Part shown: piece after piece, positions 32,817 to 41,596 of the stretch
Layout: every line of letters starts with the position of its first letter
Position numbering within the stretch: position 1 is the stretch's first letter
Source: Nitrospira sp. ST-bin5
Lineage (GTDB): Bacteria; Nitrospirota; Nitrospiria; Nitrospirales; Nitrospiraceae
Assembly (NCBI GenBank): GCA_002083555.1
Contig: MSXN01000020.1
Span: 62,001-126,000 of the forward strand
DNA length: 64,000 bases
Reading direction: 5' to 3'
Translations under genes and position numbers: made by a program
Notes under the pieces: generated by a model
What the model was told of the DNA's origin: nothing
Database searches by the model: none
The model's input: only the letters and a program-made list of their open reading frames with translations

Positions 32817-33141
32817 TGACCATCAACGGGTAAAGGCCACAGGCTATTTCCCTCGCTTCTTCCGCGGCCGATATCTTTCCTGCAAAATGCTAACCGTTCG
32901 TCAGACCCAATACAGCCCTAGCCACTCTCGCATTTCATCACCCTCGCCATTGACCCTCACACCCCAGGAACGTAGCCTGAGTCCATTTCACCCCCCATAG
33001 AATAAAGACTTTGTCACGAATCCCTATCCATCATGCGTGCCACTCCGGATGTACTACTCTACCAAGTAGCTGCAGGCTACCAGTGAGTTCAGCTCGCCGA
33101 AGACACCGCTGGCTGGGGATTTCGGGAAGGACAATACGCTG
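32817..33141. other. Intergenic stretch leading into the duplicated segment
   Basis: Holds no gene. From about 32932 it matches the leader of the intact oxidoreductase gene (28036 onward), so it is the upstream part of the right duplication copy. Confidence 0.6.
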
Positions 33142-33375
33142 ATGATGCGCGATATCCGAACGTCGGTTGCTATTGTCGGAGGCGGTCTTGCGGGCTTATG
33201 TGCGGCACGGCGGCTTCACGCGCTTGGCATCGACTTCCACCTATTCGAGGCCCGGGACCGGCTTGGGGGTCGCATTCTCTCTGCGAACGACCAGGGCCAC
33301 TCTTCGAATGATGGATTTGACCTTGGCCCTTCCTGGTTCTGGCCGGAAATGCAGCGAGGCCTGGCGGCTCTCGTT
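32950..33375 (+). repeat. Segmental duplication, right copy
   Basis: Diverged second copy of 28054-28477. Similarity stops in CTCGTT at 33375, after which the sequence is unrelated. Confidence 0.8.
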
Positions 33376-33402
33376 ACAGGAAGAAGGCGTGAAGCTTCCT
33401 AG
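33142..33402 (+). pseudogene. Truncated amine oxidase gene
   Basis: The first 78 codons match the intact gene at 28244 (VAIVGGGLAGLCAARRL, FEARDRLGGRI), then the frame passes the duplication break and ends 8 codons later (TGRRREAS). Only the FAD-binding Rossmann start is left, so no active enzyme can be made. Confidence 0.85.
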
Positions 33403-33517
33403 CGCAGGAGAGCGATCCGCCAAGCTAGTGAGCGAGACGGGACAGAATAGATTATCCGGAAGGAAGCTATCTCCACATAGGGAAGTTGCTGCAGATACCC
33501 ACCACCTTATGGAACCT

Positions 33518-34690
33518 TCACACGATCGAAAAACGCAGTATCCCCCCCTCCGTCAGACGGAGGAAGTCTGGATCTCCCCCTAAGGCCTCGGTGATGTTTG
33601 CAGTGACAATGTCCACGCTGGGTGGCCCACTCGTGTCGACAGTTATATTCATCGTCAGCATTCCTGTCACTGAATCAAATGTGTACGTTCCCCGCTCCAT
33701 TTGGGCAGCAATGGTGTCGAATGCATCGTTGGCATAGGTGAAGGTCCCGTCCGGCAGGGACGTGACAACCGCAGAAAACGGCACATCAAAGGGGACCTGG
33801 AGCTTCCATGCCCCGACAAGAAGATTCGTTGAACTCACTACACGGCTCAGATGAATCTCGTTCCCAGGTCCAGGACCGAAATGCAACACGGCATTGTTCC
33901 CGCCGGAATCAATGACGAAGGTATACGGAGGTGTCTGCGTTGGATTCGGATTGGAGAGGCCGCCAGTCCCATCAGTGTTTACTTCCACAGTATAGGCAAA
34001 GGCATTCGTGGCCGCGTTCCACTGGTAGGTTCCCCGTTCCATTCCATCGACCCCTCCAGCTACAGCCGGATCGTCATCGTGAGCGAGGAGATACCTCCCA
34101 TTTGGAAGAAAGGTGAAGACACGTATCTCACTGGGTGTACCTGAAGTCGTCCAACTTCCCCATATCGCAAATTGCCTCTTGAGATGAGCGATCGCATCTC
34201 CCTCGGTGGCGAGAGGGATTCCTGCAGCCGCAACTTCAGCGTCAAAATTCGGGCAACTGAAGCAGGTCGTCGGAGGAATCGATGGCAACACGGCTGGAAG
34301 TGTAATGACATCAGTGCCTAGTGTGGTATCAAGTCCCAAGAGATATCGCGCCAAGTTCACGGGCCATTCGTGCCTGACATCCGGAACGCTCGTCCTCCGC
34401 AGCAGGGTAAATGGAGTAATAGTCGGCTGACCAGGAGCTTCGATCGGTAGTATCAGTGAGCCAAAAAATACGACAAAATCACCAGGGCGATACTGGAATT
34501 CTCCGTTTGGACCGGTTCGCCCAGAGAGGCCGGAAGGTCGTGTGGTGTAGGGAAGCCCTTGAACCGGGCTATCAATGAAGACCCCAGTGAGCGTTGGGGC
34601 AGTGCTTGACCCGCCGCCGTCTCCACCTCCACCACATGAAGCAAGCAATAGCCCCGCCGCCAGTGCTAGCAGTGCAATGGAATGACGCAT
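33518..34690 (-). CDS. Lipoprotein with two tandem beta-domain repeats
   Basis: 390 residues from the ATG at 34690 (GGAGG upstream). Seen: a lipoprotein signal MRHSIALLALAAGLLLASC (Cys19), then a glycine/serine linker, an SPVQGLPYTTRPSGLSGRTG segment common in surface lipoproteins, and two similar C-terminal units: GSWTTSG..FTFLPNGRYLLAHDDD..MERGTYQWN and GAWKLQ..VVTSLPDGTFTYANDAFD..MERGTYTFD. Each unit resembles a lipocalin-like beta repeat. A CFSC pair lies between. Probably anchored in the outer membrane; role unknown. Downstream is the truncated oxidoreductase, convergent. Confidence 0.75.
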   Translation of the reverse strand: MRHSIALLALAAGLLLASCGGGGDGGGSSTAPTLTGVFIDSPVQGLPYTTRPSGLSGRTGPNGEFQYRPGDFVVFFGSLILPIEAPGQPTITPFTLLRRTSVPDVRHEWPVNLARYLLGLDTTLGTDVITLPAVLPSIPPTTCFSCPNFDAEVAAAGIPLATEGDAIAHLKRQFAIWGSWTTSGTPSEIRVFTFLPNGRYLLAHDDDPAVAGGVDGMERGTYQWNAATNAFAYTVEVNTDGTGGLSNPNPTQTPPYTFVIDSGGNNAVLHFGPGPGNEIHLSRVVSSTNLLVGAWKLQVPFDVPFSAVVTSLPDGTFTYANDAFDTIAAQMERGTYTFDSVTGMLTMNITVDTSGPPSVDIVTANITEALGGDPDFLRLTEGGILRFSIV

Positions 34691-34819
34691 GGCCTTCCTC
34701 CACTCATCCGCGATGATTCTTCGTATGTATGATGGTGCAGTGAATTTCAAGGCAGGATACCTAAGAGAAATCGAGGCTACAACCCCCTCTTCAGTATAGA
34801 AACTCAAGAAAAGGTGGCG

Positions 34820-34902
34820 GGAGTATTATTTGCTTGTACGGCGTGATGAACTCATCACCAACCGGACTCCTAGTATTTGACAGCTTGCCTCTACCCCTCA
34901 GC
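34820..34902. repeat. Dispersed 80-bp repeat, copy 3
   Basis: Contains CGGCGTGATGAACTCATCACC and GCTTGCCTCTACCCCTCAGC with the same spacing as copies 1 and 2, but is the most divergent. Confidence 0.6.
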
Positions 34903-34924
34903 TCAGCCACCTGACACCCCCCTT

Positions 34925-34963
34925 CGCCTTGCCTCTTCCTGCCTCGGCCCTTTAGGATGGCAT
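34925..34963. repeat. Partial copy of palindromic repeat R1
   Basis: CGCCTTGCCTCTTC and AGGATGGCAT match the right half of R1 (15291-15323) in order; the left half is missing. Confidence 0.5.
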
Positions 34964-35001
34964 CGGAAGTTGCCTGGCATCTCATCCACTGAGGAATTCA
35001 C

Positions 35002-35637
35002 ATGGAAGCAAGCTTTTGGCTCAACCGATGGCAGACGAACCAGACGGGATGGCACGAGAGCGCCGTTAATCCTCTGCTTGTCGAACACTTTCCTTCCCTG
35101 CACGTGCCCCCTGGCGGGCGTGTCTTTGTGCCGCTCTGCGGGAAGTCGCTCGATCTCGGCTGGCTCCTGTCTCTCGGCTATGCGGTCGCCGGGGCGGAAC
35201 TCAGCGAATTAGCCATAACCCAGCTCTTTGCCGAACTTGGCATGGAAGCTCGTATCTCGGAAGTCGGAAAGTTGAAGCACTTTAGCGGAGAGCAGATCGA
35301 CATCTTCGTGGGCGATATCTTCGACTTGTCTCGCGAGATCCTCGGCCCCGTCGATGCGGTCTATGACCGTGCCGCGCTGGTCGCACTGCCGGAAACTATA
35401 CGGCCTCGCTACACGACGCATCTCAAAGCCATCACGGGGATGGCCTCTCAACTCGTCATCGGCTATGAGTACGACCAAACCGTCGTGGCAGGCCCTCCGT
35501 TTTCCGTCACTTCCGACGAGCTCCGCCGCCATTACAGCGGCGACTATACCCTCAAGCTATTGGCCCGCATTGATGTCCCCGGCGGACTCAAGGGCAAGTG
35601 CCCGGCCACGGAACATATCTGGCGCTTAACCAAGTAG
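35002..35637 (+). CDS. tpm: Thiopurine S-methyltransferase family protein
   Basis: 211 residues, start after GAGGAA. SAM-dependent methyltransferase of the TPMT family. Seen: the family N-terminus FWLNRWQTNQTGWHES, then VFVPLCGKSLDLGWLLSLG (SAM-binding motif I), GAELSELAI, and DAVYDRAALVALPETIRPRY. Bacterial members methylate selenium, tellurium and thiol compounds. Length fits. No operon partner. Confidence 0.92.
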   Translation: MEASFWLNRWQTNQTGWHESAVNPLLVEHFPSLHVPPGGRVFVPLCGKSLDLGWLLSLGYAVAGAELSELAITQLFAELGMEARISEVGKLKHFSGEQIDIFVGDIFDLSREILGPVDAVYDRAALVALPETIRPRYTTHLKAITGMASQLVIGYEYDQTVVAGPPFSVTSDELRRHYSGDYTLKLLARIDVPGGLKGKCPATEHIWRLTK

Positions 35638-35746
35638 CCCCCGCAGCGCACTGCACTCGGCTTCTCCGGCAGGCGGTTCTCCGCCCTCGCCGTTTCGCTA
35701 TCCGAAGTGGTATGATCCCCCACTGCTCTCACGACAGCTTCGCACT

Positions 35747-36754
35747 ATGAACAGCCGGGTCACCGCTCCTCGCAATGTTTTTCTCGTTCTCACGCCAACT
35801 GCACTGTGTATCATCGTGTGGCTTGGGCTGTCGCTCGCGTTCCAACCTGCCTGTTGGGCAGAGAACGTGGCGCCCGGCGCCCATTGGGGCGCAATCGACT
35901 TTCCAGACCGGGATCCTTCCCTGCTCGCCGGATTCACGGTCAACCGGTTTACGGAGTTCAATGGACGCCGCGAGCGCTTCAACACCATCGACGAAACGGC
36001 CGGATTCAACTTCGCCACCGTCAGTTGGACAGACCGCCTCAAGACCTTGCCCGAATGGTCTGGCACCTTGACGATCGGGGCCGGACCGACCGGAGAGAAC
36101 CCCTCCAGTCACCTCCAGAACAGCTTTCTCCACCGCACCACGGGCCAAAGCGCGATCCCTGTCGGTCAGACGAGAAGCGGGGCGGATGCGATGGCCGGCG
36201 GATCGTTGACAAGATGGAGCCCGCTCTTTGCATCCCGCGACACCGGCTTTGCCGGCATCGGCATCACCGGAGGCTCTCTCTATCAGGAGGTGTACGGACG
36301 GGTCGGCTTTCGAGAGCTCTCGCTGGGCGAGCTGGCGACCTGGCTGTTTCCCCATTCTGACCACTGGATGCTGAACGGACTCTCGCGATTTGTCAGGTTT
36401 TCCGCTATGGGCCGGTACAGCCGCCTCTTCGCCGGATCGGCTTATTCCGACAATGTAATTGCCGATCAGTCCTATCTCGGCCAAGCCTCGGTCTCGTTGG
36501 CGGATTTCGGCGGGGACGACACCACGCCCCCTCGATGGGCGATCGAAATGGCCGTGACCTACGATTCAGGCCTGTTTGTGTCGACGACGGGCCGATGGGT
36601 GACACGCCGGTTCGGATCCATCGCGCTGCACTTTCCCTACGGGACGCTGGAAAGCTGGAACGACTGGGTCGGCTCAACGGATTCCGGGCCAACCTACGGG
36701 TTCAGCCTCCTGTTCGACGTGCGAAAACTCTCCTCACTCCTGACCGGTCTCTAA
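35747..36754 (+). CDS. Secreted, probably outer-membrane protein
   Basis: 335 residues. Seen: a signal peptide (about residues 1-38, FLVLTPTALCIIVWLGLSLA, ending CWAE), then alternating hydrophobic/polar stretches and several aromatic-rich strands (VSWTDRLKTLPEWSGTLTIG, WAIEMAVTYDSGLFVS, TYGFSLLFDVRKL) that suggest a beta-barrel. No known family is recognised. A -10-like TATGAT lies about 30 nt before the start; no ribosome site is clear. Confidence 0.6.
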   Translation: MNSRVTAPRNVFLVLTPTALCIIVWLGLSLAFQPACWAENVAPGAHWGAIDFPDRDPSLLAGFTVNRFTEFNGRRERFNTIDETAGFNFATVSWTDRLKTLPEWSGTLTIGAGPTGENPSSHLQNSFLHRTTGQSAIPVGQTRSGADAMAGGSLTRWSPLFASRDTGFAGIGITGGSLYQEVYGRVGFRELSLGELATWLFPHSDHWMLNGLSRFVRFSAMGRYSRLFAGSAYSDNVIADQSYLGQASVSLADFGGDDTTPPRWAIEMAVTYDSGLFVSTTGRWVTRRFGSIALHFPYGTLESWNDWVGSTDSGPTYGFSLLFDVRKLSSLLTGL

Positions 36755-36873
36755 GCAGATAAGCTCCGGGATTCCCCCTCTTCCGTGGCGATTCCATTTT
36801 CTTTCCTTTTCTCGAGAACGCGAACCTCCATGCTATAGTTTCCGTAGAGTCTATGCCTAACCAGGGGGTTGCG

Positions 36874-37296
36874 ATGTCGAAACAATTCTGGGTACTGCTG
36901 TTGTGCTGTGGAGTCCTGGCTGCCTGCAATCGGACCGATAACTCAGGATCCAAGCCTGCGGCGGATTGGGCGAAGGCCGGCGAGACGGACGGCTACGTCT
37001 ATTATGCCGATCATGCCAGCATCAAGAAGGCGGATGAAATCGTCACGATGTCGGATGTATTCGACTATAAGACGGCCCGGACGGAAGGCGGCGGAGCCCC
37101 TGCCCTCTCAAAGAGAACCGATCGCGGGTATGATTGCCAGAACCAGAAAAGTCAGGCCCTCAAGACAACCTGGTATTCCGGCCAGATGGGCACCGGCAGC
37201 GTAGTGCGGTCGAACGGTGACTCAGACCAGTTGACGCCGATCATGGCAGGTTCCGCGACAGCGGCCCTCATCAAGATCGCCTGCGGCAGCCACTGA
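36874..37296 (+). CDS. Lipoprotein with surface-adhesin E-like domain
   Basis: 140 residues from the ATG at 36874, preceded by GGGGG; an ATG 21 nt upstream is in frame. Seen: a lipoprotein signal WVLLLCCGVLAAC (Cys18), then DWAKAGETDGYVYYADHASI, a segment on conversion of a trait such as VTMSDVFDYKT, and a late Cys pair (YDCQNQ, KIACGSH). The body resembles the small adhesin-E-like domain of proteobacterial lipoproteins. Function not known. Confidence 0.65.
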   Translation: MSKQFWVLLLCCGVLAACNRTDNSGSKPAADWAKAGETDGYVYYADHASIKKADEIVTMSDVFDYKTARTEGGGAPALSKRTDRGYDCQNQKSQALKTTWYSGQMGTGSVVRSNGDSDQLTPIMAGSATAALIKIACGSH

Positions 37297-37312
37297 TCTT
37301 CTCCCCGTGTCC

Positions 37313-37720
37313 CTAGGCGGCTTTCACCCCTTGCATCATGAGGTAATGCACCCCCGCATGCAGAGCCCTCCGCCATTCGGCTTCGACTTCCGGGGTACAC
37401 TCGCCGTCGAATTCTTTGATAGTCTTAACCAGGCTCGTAATCCACAACTCATAGAGCCGCGCGGTCACATTCATCCGCTTGGGGCTGTGCGTCTCTGCGA
37501 TGCGGTCGAGACAGGCGGTTCCGACCGGCTTCCCCTCCAGATGCATCAGCAGCATCGACACCCCTTCACGCAGCAAGGCCTTCTGCTTGGCAAAGTTCGT
37601 CCTGGCGAACATGGGGCGGATCACCGGATCGCTAGCAAGGAAGATCTCGTAGAACCGGTCAAAAAACGCGGGATGGACGCAACAGCGACCGTAACTGGCA
37701 ATGACATCTCGAATGGGCAT
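37313..37720 (-). CDS. Single-domain globin
   Basis: 135 residues from the ATG at 37720 (GGGAGGGAG upstream); a much longer open frame upstream overlaps the divergent gene and is not used. Seen: helix A-B start DVIASYGRCCVHPAFFDRFYEIFLASDP, FARTNFAKQKALLREGVSMLL, and AETHSPKRMNVTARLYELWI with His79 as the likely proximal heme ligand. Such globins bind O2 or NO. In a nitrogen-cycling organism NO handling is plausible, but no reductase domain is attached. Confidence 0.75.
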   Translation of the reverse strand: MPIRDVIASYGRCCVHPAFFDRFYEIFLASDPVIRPMFARTNFAKQKALLREGVSMLLMHLEGKPVGTACLDRIAETHSPKRMNVTARLYELWITSLVKTIKEFDGECTPEVEAEWRRALHAGVHYLMMQGVKAA

Positions 37721-37906
37721 GGCGCTCCCTCCCGGTTCGTCATATCTCTTCCTCCTATCGGTCGGAGCGCAGGAGACTTGAGATGATCCCTGTCGGATAT
37801 GTATTCCCGTTGGTGCGGTTTTCCCTTCTGAATAGCCTGGGTTCCCGTTCCAGCCTATAATTGACCGGGAACGGTTCAGACTGCATCTCACCTGCATGAG
37901 GACGTC

Positions 37907-38968
37907 ATGAAACTCCCGCGCAAACAAGCCGCCGTCGTCCGCGACGCCATCGAACGCTGGAAACAGGATGGTGTGATTCCGGAGGTGCAAGCGGCCACAC
38001 TGGCCGCCACGATCGAGGTGCAATATTTCGACTGGCGAAAACTGGCGAAGTACTCCTTCTGGATCGCCTTGTTTTCCATTGTCTCCTCGGTGAGTGCGGC
38101 GCTGTCGGACCGTTTCATCAGGGAGCTTCTCGAGATCGTGCTCGAAGCCCCTGCCTCGATCAAATGCGCCGTCCTCTCGCTCGTGGCCGCTGGACTCTTC
38201 CATTGGGGACTCGCTAGGCGCAGACAGGCGCCCGACAAGGTCTATCGCAACGAAGCGATATTCTTTCTGGGCGTGCTGGCGACCGCCGGAGCCATCGCGC
38301 AACTCGGCATCATGCTCGACACAGGCAGCGGCCACTACTCCATCCTGTTGCTGCTCTCGTTTCTGATCTATGCCGTCCTTGGCGTTCGGCTTGAGTCCAA
38401 TCTGATCTGGGTGTTTGCGCTGGCGTCGCTGGGCGGTTGGATGGGAACGGAAACCGGTTACATGTCGGGGTGGGGCGCGTATTATCTGGGCATGAACTAT
38501 CCGCTCCGCTTCGTCCTCTTCGGCGGAGTGCTGACCGCCTGTGCACTCTCCTTGGAATCACACCCGCTCGGGCAGCGCTTCTTCCGCAGCACGCTGGTGA
38601 TGGGACTGCTGTACCTCTTCCTCGCCCTTTGGATCATGTCGATCTTCGGCAACTACGGCGACATCCCCTCATGGGGACGAGTGAAACAAATCGAACTGTT
38701 CCACTGGTCGATTCTCTTCGCCGCTGTCGCAGGCTGGGCTATCTATTACGGATTGCGGCACGATAACGACATCACCAAAGGCTTCGGGCTGACCTTTCTC
38801 GGCATCAACCTCTATACCCGTTTCTTCGAGCTCTTCTGGGACAACTTGCACAAAGCGGTCTTCTTTGCGCTGCTCGCCGCCAGCTTCTGGTACATCGGCA
38901 ACAAAACCGAATCTATCTGGAATCTAGGCAAAGGAACCGAGGCCCGTAAGGCGAGCGACAGAAGATAG
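37907..38968 (+). CDS. DUF2157-like multi-pass membrane protein
   Basis: 353 residues. Seen: a soluble N-terminal helix (RKQAAVVRDAIERWKQDGVI), then about eight hydrophobic segments (for example YSFWIALFSIVSSVSAALS, AIFFLGVLATAGAIAQLGIM, ILLLLSFLIYAVLGVRL) and a cytoplasmic basic tail. The arrangement matches the uncharacterised DUF2157 group. No function is known. It is divergent from the globin gene by 186 nt. Confidence 0.7.
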   Translation: MKLPRKQAAVVRDAIERWKQDGVIPEVQAATLAATIEVQYFDWRKLAKYSFWIALFSIVSSVSAALSDRFIRELLEIVLEAPASIKCAVLSLVAAGLFHWGLARRRQAPDKVYRNEAIFFLGVLATAGAIAQLGIMLDTGSGHYSILLLLSFLIYAVLGVRLESNLIWVFALASLGGWMGTETGYMSGWGAYYLGMNYPLRFVLFGGVLTACALSLESHPLGQRFFRSTLVMGLLYLFLALWIMSIFGNYGDIPSWGRVKQIELFHWSILFAAVAGWAIYYGLRHDNDITKGFGLTFLGINLYTRFFELFWDNLHKAVFFALLAASFWYIGNKTESIWNLGKGTEARKASDRR

Positions 38969-39017
38969 GGACAGGCCCTCCCTCAACGAGGAACGGCCTG
39001 TCCCCTCCCGACCTCCG

Positions 39018-39650
39018 CTAGAACTTTGCGGGAAACTGCTGGGCAAGGGCACCGGTCAAGGCGTCGGCCACGACGTAAATATGCTTCTTCATGCCGGTCC
39101 AGGTCTCTGCTTCCTGGGCATACTCGCCGGCTTTCAACTGCTGAAACTGTTGGATGTGGTGCGCCGCATGGGCGGTCAGAAGCCCCATCACGGCATCTTT
39201 CGGAAGATACGGATTGGCGCCGCTCAAGAATGTGGAGATCTCACCCGCATTAGCCGTGAGCGTCTTGATCGCCGCCTCCTGCTGCGCGGCATCGCCCGCC
39301 ACAGTCCCGTCAAGGTCTTCACGAATGGCGCCGTAATGTCCGGCTAACAGGGTGAACAGCTTGTCCGACGCCGGCTTCCCATAAAACGGCTCAATAGATT
39401 GGGCGATCTGCTGGGCATTCGCCACCACCGCCTTTTCAGCGCTCTCGCGGGCCGCGGCATTCTTGTCCATCGTGGCGACGGCCACGTTCCGGATGCCGAG
39501 GATATGACCAAGCCAGAGATCGCGCAACGCCGCTTTGGTATCGGCTACTTTGGCTGGAGTTGCGGTGAGAGCGGGAGTCTGAGGCGTCGTGCAGGCGACC
39601 GACATGAGAATGAGTCCGAGGACTGACAAAGAACGAAACGAGAGAACCAT
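39018..39650 (-). CDS. Histidine-rich helical lipoprotein
   Basis: 210 residues, start after CCAGGAGG. Seen: a lipoprotein signal SLSVLGLILMSVAC (Cys20), then an all-helical body with His in four helices: LWLGHILGIRN, LLAGHYGAIRE, LLTAHAAHHIQQFQQL and MKKHIYVVADAL. Spacing would allow a metal- or heme-binding four-helix bundle, but I know of no named family. It is divergent from an Fe-S-type regulator, which may control it. Confidence 0.6.
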   Translation of the reverse strand: MVLSFRSLSVLGLILMSVACTTPQTPALTATPAKVADTKAALRDLWLGHILGIRNVAVATMDKNAAARESAEKAVVANAQQIAQSIEPFYGKPASDKLFTLLAGHYGAIREDLDGTVAGDAAQQEAAIKTLTANAGEISTFLSGANPYLPKDAVMGLLTAHAAHHIQQFQQLKAGEYAQEAETWTGMKKHIYVVADALTGALAQQFPAKF

Positions 39651-39695
39651 ACGAAACCTCCTGGTTGGAAACCCCTGAATGCATGACCGGCCCCG

Positions 39696-39725
39696 AGACT
39701 AACGGACCAAGAGATAGTTTGTCAA
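39696..39725 (-). promoter_or_regulatory. Promoter of the histidine-rich lipoprotein gene
   Basis: On the minus strand TTGACA (39725-39720), 18 nt, TAGTCT (39701-39696). Just upstream lies ACATATATATAT (about 39738-39727), a possible regulator-binding palindrome in the divergent region. Confidence 0.5.
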
Positions 39726-39798
39726 TATATATATGTTACAAGTATCTAAATAGCCAATTCGACTGACTTTCTGTATACTTCGCCAGGAGGTTTGCACG

Positions 39799-40431
39799 AT
39801 GCGCGTACAAGGTTCCCGGCGAGACCAACTCCTACGCTTGCTCCTGGAAAAGAAAACCGGTCGCACGATCGACGAGCTCGCGCGCGGACTCCATGTGTCG
39901 CGCAATGCCGTTCGCCAGCACCTCACCTCTCTGGTCGCAGAAAGCCTCGTCACAAAAGGCTCAGTGCAAGCGACTGGAGGCAGACCGGAGCAGTTGTACA
40001 TGCTCAGCACGGAAGGCCATGAAGGCTTCCCCCGCAAGTACTCCTGGTTTTCCGAGCTGCTGTTGGACTCGCTGAAGTCTGAAAAGGGAGAGGCCGCGCT
40101 CATCGCGCGGTTTGAAAAACTCGGAGTGCAGGTCGGCACGCAACTCCAGCACGCTCACCCCCTGCCGGGATCCGCCTCAGAACGGATTACCCGCCTGGCG
40201 ACGGCCATGGACGAACTCGGCTATGAGGCGGCATCGACGGCCGCAACCGGCCGGCAGCTGCCAATGATCGAGGCCTCCAATTGCGTCTTTCATCACCTCG
40301 CTACCCGCTTCCCCGAGGTCTGCCATTTCGATCTCGCCCTGCTTTCGACCTTTGTCGGACGCCCGGTCGAGCATGACGAATGTATCGTCCGAGGCGGCCA
40401 TGTCTGCCGGTTCAAATTTAAACCTGCGTGA
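39799..40431 (+). CDS. SufR-like winged-helix regulator with Fe-S cysteines
   Basis: 210 residues, start after AGGAGG. Seen: an N-terminal DeoR/ArsR-type helix-turn-helix (RTIDELARGLHVSRNAVRQH, then GRPEQLYML), a linker, and a C-terminal cysteine set C162, C175, C195, C203 in the arrangement NCVF..PEVC..DEC..GHVCRF. This resembles the [4Fe-4S]-binding region of SufR, the repressor of Fe-S biogenesis genes. Inference: a redox or iron-sulfur-responsive regulator of the divergent histidine-rich lipoprotein and perhaps itself. No suf genes are in the window. Confidence 0.8.
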   Translation: MRVQGSRRDQLLRLLLEKKTGRTIDELARGLHVSRNAVRQHLTSLVAESLVTKGSVQATGGRPEQLYMLSTEGHEGFPRKYSWFSELLLDSLKSEKGEAALIARFEKLGVQVGTQLQHAHPLPGSASERITRLATAMDELGYEAASTAATGRQLPMIEASNCVFHHLATRFPEVCHFDLALLSTFVGRPVEHDECIVRGGHVCRFKFKPA

Positions 40432-40513
40432 TCTTCTTAAATTTCTTCCGCCGCGCAAGTTTGACCGCAAGATTCGGATAGCCCCCTACCCCGCTCTGGC
40501 AGTATCATGATCC

Positions 40514-41596
40514 ATGAATCAGGATCGTGAGGAAGACATGGATCCGGTCGACGCAAAGGTAGCATGGCTCGCCGTGCTGAAACATGACCGACAGTTTGAC
40601 GGACACTTTGTCTACGCCGTCTCCTCCACCCGCATCTACTGCCGTCCGTCCTGCCCTTCGCGGCGCCCCGCCCGGCATCGCGTGTCGTTCTTTCCTTCGG
40701 CACAACAAGCAGAAACTGCTGGATTCCGTGCCTGCCTGCGTTGTCAGCCTCAATCCGATCAAGGCTCCCTGCACGAACAACGAATCGAGCAAGCCCGTCA
40801 GTACCTGGAGAAGCATCCGGGCGAAACCGTCACGCTCCGTCGTCTAGCCGACCAGGTTGGGCTAAGTCCGTTTCACCTGCAACGAGCCTTTCAGCGATCG
40901 CTTGGCCTCTCTCCCAAGGCTTATCAAGACGCCACACGGATCGAACGATTTACCGCCTTGCTGAAGTGCGGAGAGAGTGTAACGAATGCAACATACGAAG
41001 CCGGCTACGGGTCCAGCAGCCGTGTCGCAGAGCGCGTGACGAACACACTCGGCATGACGCCCTCATCCTATCGCTCAGGCGGCAACGGTGTGACGCTGCG
41101 CTATACGACGGTAGGCACGCTGGTTGGTCGCATGCTGATTGCCAAGACGGAACGCGGGGTGGTCTCGGTGAGTCTCGGGCACAATGAGGACGATCTGGTC
41201 GCCTTACTCAGGAAAGAATACCCACAGGCGCTGCTCTCCCACGATCCGAAAGGAATGAAGCCCGAGGCACAGGCTCTGCTCCAATGCCTCAATGGTGAGC
41301 GCCTGTCCAATGCCATTCCCTTCGATCTGCAGGGAACGGCATTTCAGCGGAACGTGTGGAAGGCGCTCCGGGACATTCCTCGCGGATCGACCCGGACCTA
41401 TCGTGAGATCGCCTGCGAGATCGGGCAACCGACCGCTGCCCGTGCCGTGGCCAGAGCCACCGCGACCAATCCTCTGGCCGTCGCCATTCCCTGCCATCGC
41501 GTCGTGCGGGGAGACGGCCACCTAGCCGGCTATCGCTGGGGGTTGAAGAATAAGAAACGGCTCCTGGCGCTCGAGCAAGAGCGCCAGGAAGACTGA
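40514..41596 (+). CDS. ada: Bifunctional Ada DNA repair protein/regulator
   Basis: 360 residues from the ATG at 40514; an in-frame ATG at 40538 with GAGGA just upstream is a good alternative. Seen: the N-terminal Ada domain with Zn/acceptor cysteines (RIYCRPSCPSRRP and ACLRCQP), an AraC helix-turn-helix (TLRRLADQVGLSPFHLQRAF), and the C-terminal O6-methylguanine methyltransferase with IPCHRVV. It removes methyl groups from phosphotriesters and O6-alkylguanine and activates the adaptive response. It ends directly against the stop of the convergent CBS gene. Confidence 0.95.
   Translation: MNQDREEDMDPVDAKVAWLAVLKHDRQFDGHFVYAVSSTRIYCRPSCPSRRPARHRVSFFPSAQQAETAGFRACLRCQPQSDQGSLHEQRIEQARQYLEKHPGETVTLRRLADQVGLSPFHLQRAFQRSLGLSPKAYQDATRIERFTALLKCGESVTNATYEAGYGSSSRVAERVTNTLGMTPSSYRSGGNGVTLRYTTVGTLVGRMLIAKTERGVVSVSLGHNEDDLVALLRKEYPQALLSHDPKGMKPEAQALLQCLNGERLSNAIPFDLQGTAFQRNVWKALRDIPRGSTRTYREIACEIGQPTAARAVARATATNPLAVAIPCHRVVRGDGHLAGYRWGLKNKKRLLALEQERQED

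Noticed and set aside
37721..38335. N-terminal extension of the globin frame
   Set aside because: Overlaps the divergent membrane protein gene and lacks a start signal; the ATG at 37720 has a strong ribosome site.
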